A stretch of DNA of 64,000 nucleotides from Acidihalobacter_A sp037381185 (GTDB lineage Bacteria; Pseudomonadota; Gammaproteobacteria; DSM-5130; Acidihalobacteraceae), in the NCBI RefSeq assembly GCF_037381185.1, contig NZ_JARRQY010000028.1:34372-98371 (forward strand), in the 5' to 3' direction. The translations under genes and the position numbers were made by a program. The notes under the pieces were generated by a model that saw only the letters and a list, made by a program, of their open reading frames with translations, did no database searches and had not been told where the DNA came from. Shown one piece after another: positions 1-10,821 of this stretch; position 1 is the first letter of the stretch; each line of letters starts with the position of its first letter.

Positions 1-123
1 CCGCGGCGCGACGTGTTCGCCTGGAAGCGCGGCGAGACGACCGCCTCGCCGAGCGAGCTGTTCGAATTCAATGGGATGACCGGGGAGGATATTGCGGGAC
101 GGGTCAGGGGTTTGGTCGGCTAA
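1..123 (+). CDS. C-terminal fragment of an unidentified protein
   Basis: Frame 1 is open from the window edge to a TAA at 121-123 and encodes the last 40 residues of a protein. The tail is mixed charged and hydrophobic, with the stretch LFEFNGMTGEDIAGRV near the end, and codon use is GC-rich like the neighbouring genes. I do not recognise the family, and the start lies outside the window. No other gene follows on this strand until about 930. Confidence 0.5.
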   Translation, partial: PRRDVFAWKRGETTASPSELFEFNGMTGEDIAGRVRGLVG

Positions 124-242
124 CGCTGCCGCGCCTGGAACAGCTGCCCCCGCCTTAGAAATTCAAGGTCTGTGGTTTCTTCTAGCAATGTACTGAAACC
201 GCGTTCTTCGAGGACTGGGGTCGTTTCGGACGCGAATCAGCG

Positions 243-810
243 TTAGGTAGAGCTGGTTTTACGTGAGTGACGCGCCCGAGTACCTTTCTTTGCACGCCCA
301 AAGAAAGGTACGAAAGAAAGGCGCCCGGAAGGCCTTGACCCTGGCGGGCAAACCTCGAGCGCACACCCCGGCCCGGGGCACCGCAGGCACTTGCCTTCCA
401 GGCAAAGCCTGCTCGGGCGGCTTCCCTGCCGCCCGACCCCGCGCCGGAGCGCACGCTCGAGGCAAGGCCACACGGGAACCGGAGAGTCAAAACAGCACGG
501 CCCCCAAACGTCTGAGCTACGAATCGACCAATACAGAACGGTTTCGCTTCGGACTCGCCCTGTTTTGACGTTCGGTCCCCCCTGATCGCTTGCCTCGCGG
601 ACGTGCGCCTGGGCGGGGATGGCCGGCAGGACGCCGGCCAAGCAGCCCTTCGCAAGGAAGCGAATGGCTGCGGGCCCCGTTCAGGCGTGCGTTCGCGAGG
701 TTGCCCGACAGGGACAAGCGATCCTGGGGGTGCGTTTCTTTCGCCGGTTTCTTTGCGCATTTCAAAGAAATCGGCTCGGGCGCGTCACCTCGATCGAGCG
801 AATCCCCATA
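243..810. repeat. Inverted pair of a ~250 bp intergenic repeat
   Basis: This gene-free stretch carries two diverged copies of one element facing each other. The outer ends share GTGACGCGCCCGAG (left copy near 267-280, right copy as its complement near 777-790). Each is followed inward by a small palindrome of TTTCTTTG / CAAAGAAA type, then by matching blocks such as CGGGCAAACCTCG versus CGGGCAACCTCG. The inner ends are GTCAAAACAG (486-495) and CTGTTTTGAC (560-569). The middle 64 bases are unpaired. Open frames here on both strands are GC-driven and resemble nothing. Such CTTTCTTTG-palindrome elements occur between genes in many proteobacteria. Confidence 0.6.
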
Positions 811-956
811 CATCAAATCGCGCCCGAAAGAGGCCCCAAGGCCAGTAAACAAACCGCCTTCAACCACACAAGATCAAAACTGCAAACGCTGACTCGCGTC
901 CCCACACCCCAGCCCACACAACGGTAGTTGTGAACACACAAACGAAGACCAGCCCC

Positions 957-2285
957 ATGACCGAAACCAAAATCATCGCCCTCGACGACGACCCCACCGG
1001 CTCCCAAACCGTCCACGGCTGCCTGCTGCTCACCCGCTGGGACGTCGATACGCTCAAAGAGGCTTTCACCGACGCTTCGCCGCTGTTCTTCGTGCTCACC
1101 AACACTCGCGGCATGGGCAGCGCACAGGCCGCAGACGTCACCCGCGAAGTCTGCCGCAACCTCAAGCAGGCGCTCGCCGCACTGGAACACGAAGGCCGTC
1201 CGATCAACCCGCTGATGATCAGCCGCTCCGACTCGACCCTGCGCGGCCACTATCCGGTGGAAACCGACGTCATCGCCGAAGAACTGGGCCCCTTCGACGC
1301 GCATTTCATGGTCCCGGCCTTCATCGAGGCCGGACGCATCACCCGCGACAGCGTGCACTACCTGATGGTGGACGGTAAGCCCGTACCGGTGCACGAAACC
1401 GAATTCGCCCGCGACTCGGTGTTCGGCTACAAGCACAGCTACCTGCCGGACTACGTCGAGGAAAAGACCCGCGGGCGCATCCGCGCCGAGGACGTCGAAC
1501 GCATCACGCTGGACGACCTCGGAACCGACCTGCGTCCGCGCCTTTCAGAACTACACGGCAACGTCTGCTACGCAGTCGACGCCGAAACCCAGGCCGATCT
1601 CGACCGCTTCGCCGAGCAGTTGCTCGAAGTCGCCGCGCAAGGCAAGCGCTTCCTGTTTCGCAGCGCGGCCAGCATCATCACCGCGCTGGCCAAACTGCCG
1701 CCGCAACCCGTCCCCGCGGAAACGATGTCGGACTACGTGCGCGGGGGGCGCGCCGGAACCGTCATCGTCGGATCGCACGTGCGCAAGACCACGGAGCAGC
1801 TCGAACAGCTGTTGCAGCAGGACAGCACCGTAGCGCTCGAAATCGACGTCGCCCGCATCGACCCCGAACGCACGGCGCTGTTACAGGAAATCACCGCACG
1901 CGCCGCGCAGGCTCACGCCCAAGATCTCACGCCGGTGATCTACACCAGCCGCGCCGAGCTGACCTTCGACGACCAGCAGACGCGGCTGGCCTTCGGCGAG
2001 CGCGTGTCGGCTTTCCTCATGGACGTGGTGCGCCGGCTGCCGCCAAGCATCGGCTATCTGATCAGCAAGGGCGGCATCACATCGAACGACGTGTTGTCGA
2101 GCGGTCTCGAACTGCGCGCGGCACGTGTACTCGGCCAGATCATGACCGGTTGTTCCGTGGTGCGCTGCCCTGCCGACCACCCCCGCTTCCCGGACCTGCC
2201 GGTGGTGATTTTCCCCGGTAACGTCGGCGATACGCAGGCGTTGGCCGAAGCGTATCGTCGCCTCAGCGGCACCTCTTGCCAATAG
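957..2285 (+). CDS. Four-carbon acid sugar kinase family protein (DUF1537)
   Basis: Predicted ATP-dependent kinase of the DUF1537/OtnK-DtnK family, whose members phosphorylate four-carbon sugar acids such as erythronate or threonate. The N-terminal domain opens with IIALDDDPTGSQTVHG, the family's aspartate-rich substrate-binding loop. The C-terminal nucleotide-binding domain has KGGITSNDVLSSGL and ends with FPGNVGDTQALAEAY, both typical. Length (about 442 residues) is normal. I chose the ATG at 957 because the family homology starts just after it; a GTG at 930 in the same frame would add nine residues and neither has a strong ribosome site. The gene converges on dhaM with only a few bases between. 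Its usual dehydrogenase and isomerase partners are absent, so the substrate is open. Confidence 0.85.
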   Translation: MTETKIIALDDDPTGSQTVHGCLLLTRWDVDTLKEAFTDASPLFFVLTNTRGMGSAQAADVTREVCRNLKQALAALEHEGRPINPLMISRSDSTLRGHYPVETDVIAEELGPFDAHFMVPAFIEAGRITRDSVHYLMVDGKPVPVHETEFARDSVFGYKHSYLPDYVEEKTRGRIRAEDVERITLDDLGTDLRPRLSELHGNVCYAVDAETQADLDRFAEQLLEVAAQGKRFLFRSAASIITALAKLPPQPVPAETMSDYVRGGRAGTVIVGSHVRKTTEQLEQLLQQDSTVALEIDVARIDPERTALLQEITARAAQAHAQDLTPVIYTSRAELTFDDQQTRLAFGERVSAFLMDVVRRLPPSIGYLISKGGITSNDVLSSGLELRAARVLGQIMTGCSVVRCPADHPRFPDLPVVIFPGNVGDTQALAEAYRRLSGTSCQ

Positions 2286-2288
2286 ACC

Positions 2289-4730
2289 TCAGGCCAACCG
2301 CCGCAACGCCGCACGCGCCTGCTGCGCACCAGTCATTTCCAGTGCACTGGCGGCTGCCGAGCGGGCCGCCATACCCGACAACCCGGATAGGCCTGCTCTC
2401 ACAGCTGCAAGTGCCGGAGGGGTCATAGACAACCGATTGATACCAAGCCCGACCAGCAGCCCGGCCACGACCGGATCGCCCGCCGCTTCGCCGCAGACCG
2501 ACACCGGACGGTTCGTTTTACTGGCACCGTCGGCGACCATTCGGCACAGTTGCAGCACAGCAGGATGCGCCGAATCGTTGAAGCCGCCCAGTTCCCCATT
2601 GTTGCGCTCCGCGGCCAGCGCATATTGCGTGAGGTCATTCGTGCCAATGGAAAAAAAGTCCGCAGGGCCGGCGAAAGTCTCCGTCATCAGCGCCACCGCA
2701 GGCACCTCGATCATGATGCCCAACGGCACTGGCCACAGATGATCGACAGCGCGTTCGACCAGGTTGCGATGCGCCCGCTCCAGAACTTCGCGCGCCGCGC
2801 ACAATTCAGCAACCTCCGTAACCATCGGCAGCATGATACGCAGGTCAAGCTGATACCCAAGGCGCAGGAACGCACGGAGCTGTGTCTCGAATACATCCGG
2901 CGCGTTCAACAACGCCCGCAGACCGCGCACCCCCAGATAGGGATTTTGCTCCGGCGCCAGATGCATGAACGGCAGCATTTTGTCCGCCCCGGCATCCAGC
3001 GCGCGTACGATAACCGGCTGCTCCTTCATCGGTTCGACGATCTCCGCCAGCGCCTCTACCTGCTCGTCTTCCGACGGTGGAATGTCGCGATCGAGATAGA
3101 GCATCTCGGTACGCAGAAGCCCGATGCCGTAGGCGCCCGCCTCGACCGCCGCCTGCGCATCCCCGCGGCTTGCCACATTAGCCCACAATTCAACCTTCTT
3201 GCCGTCCTTCAACTTGACCACGCTGACACGGTCCACCGTGGAGACCTCATCTCTGCGGGCGGCTTCCCGGCGCCGCAGCGGCGCCAGCATGGCCTCCTCT
3301 GGATCGCACCATATTTCGCCGGTTCCACCATCTAGGGCGACTTTTTCCATGGATACATCCAGGTCGAAATCGCTCGCACCAACCACAGCGGGAATACCTG
3401 CCGCCCGCAGTACGATGCTCGCATGCGAGGTCGGGCCACCGGCTCGGTCGATCACTCCCAGCACCCGGCGGCGATCCAGCGCCGCCGCCTCCGATGGAGC
3501 CAGATCGTCAACCAGCAGGATTGAAGGCGATCCACTTGCAAATTGCACAGGCCCATCGCCCAACATCACGCGCAGCACCCTGTCGCCAACATCGCTCACA
3601 TCCCTCGCTCGTGCCCGCAGATAGGGTTCCTCAAAACCAGCGTAGATAGCGACGACCTCATCGATCGCCCGCTGCCAGGCAAGAGCGCCGTTCAAATGCT
3701 GTTCGCGAATAGCGCGTTCGGCGCGGCCGAGTAGCTCCGGATCCCTTAGCAAGGCCAACTGAGCGAGCATAATGTCGCCACCGGCCCGCTCACGGGCCAT
3801 GCGCCCAAGCTCGACCTGGACCTCGTCGACGGCGCGATACAAACGCGACCACTCCCTCTCAGGATCGTCGATGTGATGCTCCGGCACTTTCGGAACCGAG
3901 CGCAGCAGTCGTTCCGGCCGCCCGATCGCGATACCGGGGGACGCCGGCAAACCAGCCCCGGCTCTCGGTATCGACTGCTGGCGGCGCGGCTCTACCTCGA
4001 CTGGTTCCGAAAGCAGCTCATACAGCGCGGCGACAGCCTGCCCTGCTTCCGGCCCCGATGCCGCCAAACGGACCGTGTCTCCACCCCGCGTGCCGAGCGC
4101 AACCAGCGCAGTCATGCTATCGGCCACAGCCTGCCTGGGCCTGTCCCCGGAAACGATGACGGAGACCCTGGCATCGAAACCTCTGAGCAGTGCAACCACC
4201 CGTGCTGCCGGGCGCATATGCAGTCCATTGGGATCCCGTAGTTGCACATCCAGCGTCGCGTCAGCGACAAGTTCGGAGTCCGTCCTCACCGAGGGTCCGT
4301 CAGGGACACCGCCGACCTGCTCGCGCTTACCCTCAAGCGCAGTCTCGGCTTCGGCCTTCACACGCTCCAACGGAGCCCCAGCCGAAGCAGCCACTGCGGC
4401 AGCGATCGCCCCCTCGACGAAAGGAGCGGCACACAGGACCACACGGGCACAGATGTCGTCCGGCAGTAGACTGCAGGCAGTCTCGGCACTCAGAACGGCA
4501 CTGCCCATGTCCATCAACACCAGGGTGCCCACTGAACTGTCCAGCGACTCTATCGCCTCCATGATGGCAGTAGCGTCGGTGCCGAGTTCACCGTGGTCAG
4601 TACCTACGCCGGCTGCGCACGCGATACGCGCCCGTGGTCCCGTCACCTGTCTGATCAACTGCTCGGTCGCTGCGGCGAGGATTCGGCTGTGCGACACCAA
4701 AACGATACCCACCTCTTCTGCCGCACTCAT
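2289..4730 (-). CDS. dhaM: DhaM: phosphoenolpyruvate-dependent phosphotransferase for dihydroxyacetone kinase (EIIA-HPr-EI fusion)
   Basis: Passes phosphate from phosphoenolpyruvate to ADP bound in DhaL. The 813 residues hold three modules. Residues ~1-135 are an EIIA-Man-type domain with its phospho-His at 14 (VLVSHSRIL). Residues ~160-245 are an HPr domain with GLHMRPAA; the active His is kept, but Met replaces the usual Ala. The rest is a complete Enzyme I with GGPTSHASIVLRAAG (phospho-His), GTNDLTQYALAAERNN and VCGEAAGDP. The fused EI and HPr mean the kinase needs no separate general PTS, which suits an organism otherwise poor in PTS. Its ATG overlaps the dhaL stop (ATGA), so the two are probably translationally coupled. 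It is the last gene of the glp-dha run. Confidence 0.93.
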   Translation of the reverse strand: MSAAEEVGIVLVSHSRILAAATEQLIRQVTGPRARIACAAGVGTDHGELGTDATAIMEAIESLDSSVGTLVLMDMGSAVLSAETACSLLPDDICARVVLCAAPFVEGAIAAAVAASAGAPLERVKAEAETALEGKREQVGGVPDGPSVRTDSELVADATLDVQLRDPNGLHMRPAARVVALLRGFDARVSVIVSGDRPRQAVADSMTALVALGTRGGDTVRLAASGPEAGQAVAALYELLSEPVEVEPRRQQSIPRAGAGLPASPGIAIGRPERLLRSVPKVPEHHIDDPEREWSRLYRAVDEVQVELGRMARERAGGDIMLAQLALLRDPELLGRAERAIREQHLNGALAWQRAIDEVVAIYAGFEEPYLRARARDVSDVGDRVLRVMLGDGPVQFASGSPSILLVDDLAPSEAAALDRRRVLGVIDRAGGPTSHASIVLRAAGIPAVVGASDFDLDVSMEKVALDGGTGEIWCDPEEAMLAPLRRREAARRDEVSTVDRVSVVKLKDGKKVELWANVASRGDAQAAVEAGAYGIGLLRTEMLYLDRDIPPSEDEQVEALAEIVEPMKEQPVIVRALDAGADKMLPFMHLAPEQNPYLGVRGLRALLNAPDVFETQLRAFLRLGYQLDLRIMLPMVTEVAELCAAREVLERAHRNLVERAVDHLWPVPLGIMIEVPAVALMTETFAGPADFFSIGTNDLTQYALAAERNNGELGGFNDSAHPAVLQLCRMVADGASKTNRPVSVCGEAAGDPVVAGLLVGLGINRLSMTPPALAAVRAGLSGLSGMAARSAAASALEMTGAQQARAALRRLA

Positions 4731-5356
4731 GCCTCTAACTCCGCAACTTCTTGGGCCAAACTCGCAAAAAGCAACACGCTTGACGCTGCACCCGGGTCCT
4801 TGTGGCCAATGGCACGCTCGCCGAGATAGCTCGCCCGGCCTTTGTGCGCCACCAACGGCCTGGTCTGCTCGGCTCCGTCTGCGGCAGCCACAGCGGCAGC
4901 CTCGAGAGCTTTACGCAGATCACCATCGCCGACCAACGCGTCGACGGCCGGTGTCAGGGCATCGACCATTGTCTTATCCCCGGGCACCGCTTTACCGCGC
5001 ATGCGCACTCCTGCCAGACCGGCAGCGAGAACCGTGTGCAGGGATGCAAGGTCCAGCGCCCGCGCATCACCAGCCGCCTTTGATGCCTCCAGAAAAAACG
5101 TCCCGTACAGCGGCCCCGAGGCTCCACCCACGGTACTGATCAGAGTCATCGCGACCAGCTTGAACAGATCGGCAGGTGTTTCCGATTTCCCCTGCGCAAT
5201 CTTCTCTCTAACTGCTTTGAAACCACGCGCCATATTGGCGCCATGGTCGCCATCGCCGATAGCGGCATCGAGTTCGGTCAGATGCTCTTGCTCGCGTTCA
5301 ATCGATCCCGTCAAGCGCTCGATCCAACCGGCAAGCACGGAGACATCCAGCATCAT
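4727..5356 (-). CDS. dhaL: DhaL: ADP-binding subunit of dihydroxyacetone kinase
   Basis: Nucleotide-carrying subunit of PTS-dependent dihydroxyacetone kinase. Its bound ADP is rephosphorylated by DhaM and hands phosphate to the dihydroxyacetone held by DhaK. The Mg-ADP aspartates are visible in LDAAIGDGDHGANMARGF, and the second family signature is TVGGASGPLYGTFF. Length (209 residues) matches the family. It starts three bases after the dhaK stop and ends in a 4-base overlap with dhaM. A second ATG follows directly at 5353, so the start is uncertain by one codon. Confidence 0.93.
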   Translation of the reverse strand: MMLDVSVLAGWIERLTGSIEREQEHLTELDAAIGDGDHGANMARGFKAVREKIAQGKSETPADLFKLVAMTLISTVGGASGPLYGTFFLEASKAAGDARALDLASLHTVLAAGLAGVRMRGKAVPGDKTMVDALTPAVDALVGDGDLRKALEAAAVAAADGAEQTRPLVAHKGRASYLGERAIGHKDPGAASSVLLFASLAQEVAELEA

Positions 5357-5359
5357 GGG

Positions 5360-6361
5360 CTACGCCCCCCAACGTAATGCCGGCGTCAGCACTGGCGCAT
5401 CCCACGCCTGGCGCATGGCACCGGTCAGTCGCAAGAGCGTAATGGAAGCACCGGCCATTTCCAGACTGGTCGTATAGGAGCCCACCAAATGGCGACTTAC
5501 CTTCAAACCATGCTGCTGAGCGATTTCATACGCCTTGCGGTAAAGGATATAGAGTTCGAGCAGCGGCGTTCCGCCCATGCCGTTGACGAACAGCAGAATC
5601 TCGTCACCTGCGCTGAATGGTAGGTCCTCCAGAATCGGCTCCATCAGCATTTCTGCCACGCGATCGGCGGGTTCGAGTTTGACCCGAGCCCGCCCTGGTT
5701 CGCCATGAATGCCAATGCCGAATTCCATCTCGTCCTCGGCAAGCGCAAAGCTCGGCTTGCCTGCGTGCGGTACCGTACATGGCGTCAGTGCAATCCCCAT
5801 CGAGCGTGTCCCAGCGTTGACCTCCGTACACAGTGCCGTAAGCGTTTCGAGATCGGCTCCTGCTTCGGCCGCGCCGCCGCAAATCCTTTCTGCCAGCACG
5901 GTACCCGCGACCCCGCGCCGTCCGGCGGTGTACAGACTGTCCTTGACGGCAACATCGTCGTCGATGATCACCTGACGGACGTCCACACCTTCTGCCTGCA
6001 TCAGTTCGGCGGCCATTTCGAAATTCATGACATCGCCGGTGTAATTCTTGACGATGTGCAATACGCCTGCACCACCATCGACCGCTCTGGTCGCCGCCAG
6101 AATCTGATCCGGAGTCGGACTGGTGAATACCGCACCTGGACAAGCCGCATCGAGCATGCCGCGCCCGACAAACCCACCGTGCAGAGGCTCATGCCCGCTG
6201 CCGCCACCCGATACCAGCGCGACCTTGCCCCGTACGGGGCCGTCGGCACGCATGATGTAGTCCGGCTCGCGGCACACCTTCAGCAGGTCGGCATGCGCAA
6301 TCGCCATACCCTCCAGCGCATCGGTAACTACGTCTTCCGGAGAATTGATGAACTTTTTCAT
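5360..6361 (-). CDS. dhaK: DhaK: dihydroxyacetone-binding subunit of dihydroxyacetone kinase
   Basis: Binds dihydroxyacetone covalently as a hemiaminal on a histidine; the phosphorylated product, DHAP, enters glycolysis. Signatures seen are VSGGGSGHEPLHGGFVGRG near the N-terminus, HIVKNYTGDVMNFEMA, and GIGIHGEPGR, which carries the expected substrate-linking His. I place the start at the ATG of MKKFINSPEDV (6361), which has AGGAG-like sequence upstream; an in-frame start 15 bases earlier is less likely. The order dhaK-dhaL-dhaM is that of known PTS-type systems. The glycerol facilitator gene precedes it by about 70 bases. Confidence 0.93.
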   Translation of the reverse strand: MKKFINSPEDVVTDALEGMAIAHADLLKVCREPDYIMRADGPVRGKVALVSGGGSGHEPLHGGFVGRGMLDAACPGAVFTSPTPDQILAATRAVDGGAGVLHIVKNYTGDVMNFEMAAELMQAEGVDVRQVIIDDDVAVKDSLYTAGRRGVAGTVLAERICGGAAEAGADLETLTALCTEVNAGTRSMGIALTPCTVPHAGKPSFALAEDEMEFGIGIHGEPGRARVKLEPADRVAEMLMEPILEDLPFSAGDEILLFVNGMGGTPLLELYILYRKAYEIAQQHGLKVSRHLVGSYTTSLEMAGASITLLRLTGAMRQAWDAPVLTPALRWGA

Positions 6362-6429
6362 ATGCACTCCTCCCAATGGTCAGACCGACACTGAAAACCC
6401 GGGCAGCCTGTCGCTGCCCGGCCATATCG

Positions 6430-7347
6430 CTACGCATCCTTGGCAACGGATGCGTCGGCGACCATATCGTCGTCCTTGGTTTCCGGCGCAGCCGCCATCC
6501 TCGCCGCTAACGTATCCGCAATGAAGAACTTGTAGAGCACCACAGCCAATGACCCGCCAACAAGCGGCCCCGCGATGGGCACCCACCAATAGCCGTGAGG
6601 TGCGGGGAAAGCATTCGCCCCCCACCCTGCCAGCCAGCAGAACAATCTGGGGCCAAAATCACGTGCAGGATTGATCGCATACCCCGAACCGGTACCGAAA
6701 GACATCCCGATCGCAGCCACGGCCATACCGATCATGAACGGCGCGAGATTGGCTCTCACGCCCACGTTCATGGAATCAATAATCGCCAGCACGGACAGCA
6801 ACAGGAAGAACGTTCCCACCACTTGATCGAAAAAAGGCCCCAGCATGTTGGCACCGTAGTAGTTCGCTGGAAAGGTGGCAAAAATGCTGAATGTCGTCAT
6901 TCCACCCGGGTCCGCGCGCGAAATCACCTTATGCGCCTGGTTCCACATATTGATCGCCGGAAAGTAGTCGGCGTAGACCAGCGCAGCGCCCGCAAATGCA
7001 CCGGCGATTTGCGAGCCCCAGTAGGGCAACACCTTACTCCAGGGGAAATCTCCCTTGACGGCGAAAGCGAAAGTCACAGCCGGGTTAATGTGTGCTCCGG
7101 TTACACCACCCGCCACATAGACGGCCATAGCGACGGCCATCGCCCAACCCCAGGTGATCAGCAGCCAGCCTGCGGCGCCGGCGAATATCGTCGGCGTTCG
7201 CCCGGACTCTGGAAGACCGACCACAGCTACGGCCACTACACCGGCTCCAAATGCCAGCAGAACGAAGGTGCCAAAGAACTCGGCTAGCAGTTCGCTCCAA
7301 ATGCTCTGAGCGCGCCAACCCGATTTAACGCCCATTTTCACAGCCAT
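6430..7347 (-). CDS. glpF: Glycerol uptake facilitator (MIP/aquaglyceroporin family)
   Basis: Inner-membrane channel for glycerol and probably dihydroxyacetone. Both NPA half-helix motifs are present: GAHINPAVTFAF in the first half and GYAINPARDFGPR in the second. The Asp after the second NPAR is typical of glycerol-conducting members. About six membrane segments are visible, and the length (305 residues) is slightly above the usual 270-285 because of a charged C-terminal tail. The start is set at MAVKMGVKSG because GGAGGA stands about nine bases upstream; a frame extension of 11 residues has no such site. It lies between glpK and dhaK, linking glycerol entry to both routes. Confidence 0.92.
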   Translation of the reverse strand: MAVKMGVKSGWRAQSIWSELLAEFFGTFVLLAFGAGVVAVAVVGLPESGRTPTIFAGAAGWLLITWGWAMAVAMAVYVAGGVTGAHINPAVTFAFAVKGDFPWSKVLPYWGSQIAGAFAGAALVYADYFPAINMWNQAHKVISRADPGGMTTFSIFATFPANYYGANMLGPFFDQVVGTFFLLLSVLAIIDSMNVGVRANLAPFMIGMAVAAIGMSFGTGSGYAINPARDFGPRLFCWLAGWGANAFPAPHGYWWVPIAGPLVGGSLAVVLYKFFIADTLAARMAAAPETKDDDMVADASVAKDA

Positions 7348-7417
7348 GAGAGTCTCCTCCACTTCACTATTCGTAACCAAGCATTCGAACAGGCCGGCCC
7401 CTCAGTCAGGACAGTCA

Positions 7418-8917
<1,500 letters not shown>

Positions 8918-8990
8918 AGCAGATCTCCTCTGATCCTTGTAATGGTCAAGGGCCTGTTTACAGGCTCCAGTGCGGCCGACCGGCCGACTT

Positions 8991-10520
8991 TCAGGCTATT
9001 TCCGACTTCCTCCCCTGCCCGATGCCCGACACAAACTCATCGATTCTGACGATCGTGTTCTCGGAGCAATGCAGACCGCGTTTGCTGCGTCGCCACAGAA
9101 CGTCCGCGGCATCGCACGCCCATTCCTGGCGCACGAGATATTCGACCTCGCGTTCGGTCACGCCGCCACCAAGGTCCGCCCCAAGATCTGCGACACTGCG
9201 CGCGCCATCTAGCACGACCTCCGCAACGGAACCGTAGGACCGCGCGAACCGCTCCAGCAGATCCCCCAGCAAATGCGGATGGCGTAGTTTGAGTTCGGAG
9301 GCGTATTCCCACGGCGTCAATCCGCCCATGTCTCCACCTGGCAGGGGAGACGTCGCCGTCCAGGAACTGCCCACGGACCGCCCCAACAGCGGCATCAGCT
9401 TTTCCAGCGCATGCTCGGCAAGACGTCTGAAAGTCGTGATCTTGCCGCCGAACACCGAAAGTAGCGGAGGCACCCCATCACCGCCCTCGGTGTGCAGAAC
9501 GTAGTCGCGAGTAACAGCAGACGCGTTCGCACTGTGGTCATCGTAGAGAGGACGCACACCGGAATAGCAGTGAACAACGTCTTGCGCGGACAGCTGCGTG
9601 CGGAAATAGCGATTGACGCTCTCGCACAGATAGACGACCTCATCTTCCGATGCTGCGACGTGCCCGGGCTCACCATCGAAGGCGATGTCGGTGGTGCCGA
9701 TCAAGGTAAACGCAGATTCGTACGGAATGGCGAACACGATGCGTTTATCCGCATTCTGAAGAATGTACGCGTGCTCACCGGCATACAGGCGGGGAACCAC
9801 GACATGGCTGCCCTTGATCAACCGCACCGACTGCGTCGAACTCTTGCCCAGCCCATCCCTCAGGACCGTTTCGACCCAGGGGCCTGCGGCATTGACCATA
9901 GCCCTGGCCGCCACGGACTCGCGGCGGCCGGTAAAGCGGTCTTCGAGTTCGGCAACCCAGACGTCCCCCTGTCGCCTCGCTGACACCAGCTTCGTGCGTG
10001 TGCGAATGAGCGCTCCGCGCGCAGCCGCATCCCGGGCATTCAGAACCACTAGCCGACTGTCGTCCACCCAACAATCTGCGTAGGTGAACCCCTTGCTGAA
10101 CCCAGGGTTCAACGCAGCCCCGGCATCATGCGTCGCAAGCCGCACCGCCTTGGATGCCGGCAGTCTGTTGCGACGTGCCAAATGATCGTAGAGAAACAGC
10201 CCCGCCCTGATCATCCAGGCCGGGCGCATGCCGGCATCATGGGGCAGAACGAATTCAAGAGGCCAGATGATATGTGGCGCAATCTGCAGCAGGCGTTCGC
10301 GTTCCATCAATGCCTCGCGTACCAGCCTGAATTCGTAGTACTCGAGATACCGCAAGCCACCGTGGATCAGTTTCGTGCTAGCGGACGAAGTATGAGACGC
10401 GAGGTCATCCTGCTCGACCAACAGAACCGAGAGTCCGCGTCCCGAAGCGTCTCTCGCGATACCGGCTCCATTGATACCCCCGCCTACGACCAGAAGATCG
10501 ATCACAGAGTTCATCGCCAC
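8991..10520 (-). CDS. glpD: Aerobic glycerol-3-phosphate dehydrogenase (FAD)
   Basis: Membrane-associated flavoprotein oxidising glycerol 3-phosphate to dihydroxyacetone phosphate and feeding electrons to quinone. The FAD-binding loop VVGGGINGAGIARDASGRG begins near residue 10, followed by the family signature STKLIHGGLRYLEYYEF. C-terminal parts include FGGKITTFRRLAEHAL. Length (509) is normal. Starts at 10520 or at the Met two codons on (10514) are both possible. It is the first gene of the glp-dha run, directly downstream of the GlpR-type operators. Confidence 0.95.
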   Translation of the reverse strand: MAMNSVIDLLVVGGGINGAGIARDASGRGLSVLLVEQDDLASHTSSASTKLIHGGLRYLEYYEFRLVREALMERERLLQIAPHIIWPLEFVLPHDAGMRPAWMIRAGLFLYDHLARRNRLPASKAVRLATHDAGAALNPGFSKGFTYADCWVDDSRLVVLNARDAAARGALIRTRTKLVSARRQGDVWVAELEDRFTGRRESVAARAMVNAAGPWVETVLRDGLGKSSTQSVRLIKGSHVVVPRLYAGEHAYILQNADKRIVFAIPYESAFTLIGTTDIAFDGEPGHVAASEDEVVYLCESVNRYFRTQLSAQDVVHCYSGVRPLYDDHSANASAVTRDYVLHTEGGDGVPPLLSVFGGKITTFRRLAEHALEKLMPLLGRSVGSSWTATSPLPGGDMGGLTPWEYASELKLRHPHLLGDLLERFARSYGSVAEVVLDGARSVADLGADLGGGVTEREVEYLVRQEWACDAADVLWRRSKRGLHCSENTIVRIDEFVSGIGQGRKSEIA

Positions 10521-10524
10521 CTCG

Positions 10525-10544
10525 AATGTTCGATTTCGAAAATT
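10525..10544. promoter_or_regulatory. GlpR-type operator next to the glpD start
   Basis: AATGTTCGATTTCGAAAATT is an inverted repeat closely matching the known Escherichia coli GlpR operator pattern (TTCG-N4-CGAA core with flanking AT). It begins five bases upstream of the glpD start, where a bound repressor would block transcription into the operon. Identification is by pattern only. Confidence 0.65.
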
Positions 10545-10644
10545 CCACTCTCAAAACGAAAACCTTGGAATTCTGCAACACCTCTTGCTGAAAGCGCTTG
10601 TACGGCAATAGGCGAGGACAAGGTAGAGTGAAAAAAGAACGTAG

Positions 10645-10686
10645 TACGAAAAATATATTTTCGTAAGCGAACATTTATTTTTCGTA
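10645..10686. promoter_or_regulatory. Cluster of GlpR-like half-sites in the glpD-glpR intergenic region
   Basis: This AT-rich block has TACGAAAA and TTTTCGTA as an inverted pair (10645-10665), then CGAACATTTA completing a second operator centred near 10666 (TTTTCGTAAGCGAACATT), and a further TTTTTCGTA by 10686. Overlapping sites of this sort would let one regulator control both divergent genes. The surrounding 300 bases contain no gene and must hold both promoters, which I could not place exactly. Confidence 0.55.
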
Positions 10687-10821
10687 CTCAGTCTAAAATT
10701 TAGTAGCGAATCAATATAAACTGATACGGCGCGACCAAAACCAGACAAAATCAGACCAAATCGTTGCAGAACCGCACGCATTTAGGCCACTCTGCGGGAA
10801 TGAGATATACGAGAAACACGA

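Noticed and set aside
182..927. Several overlapping open frames on both strands before the DUF1537 gene
   Set aside because: They lie in the inverted repeat region, overlap one another, and lack ribosome sites or family signatures.
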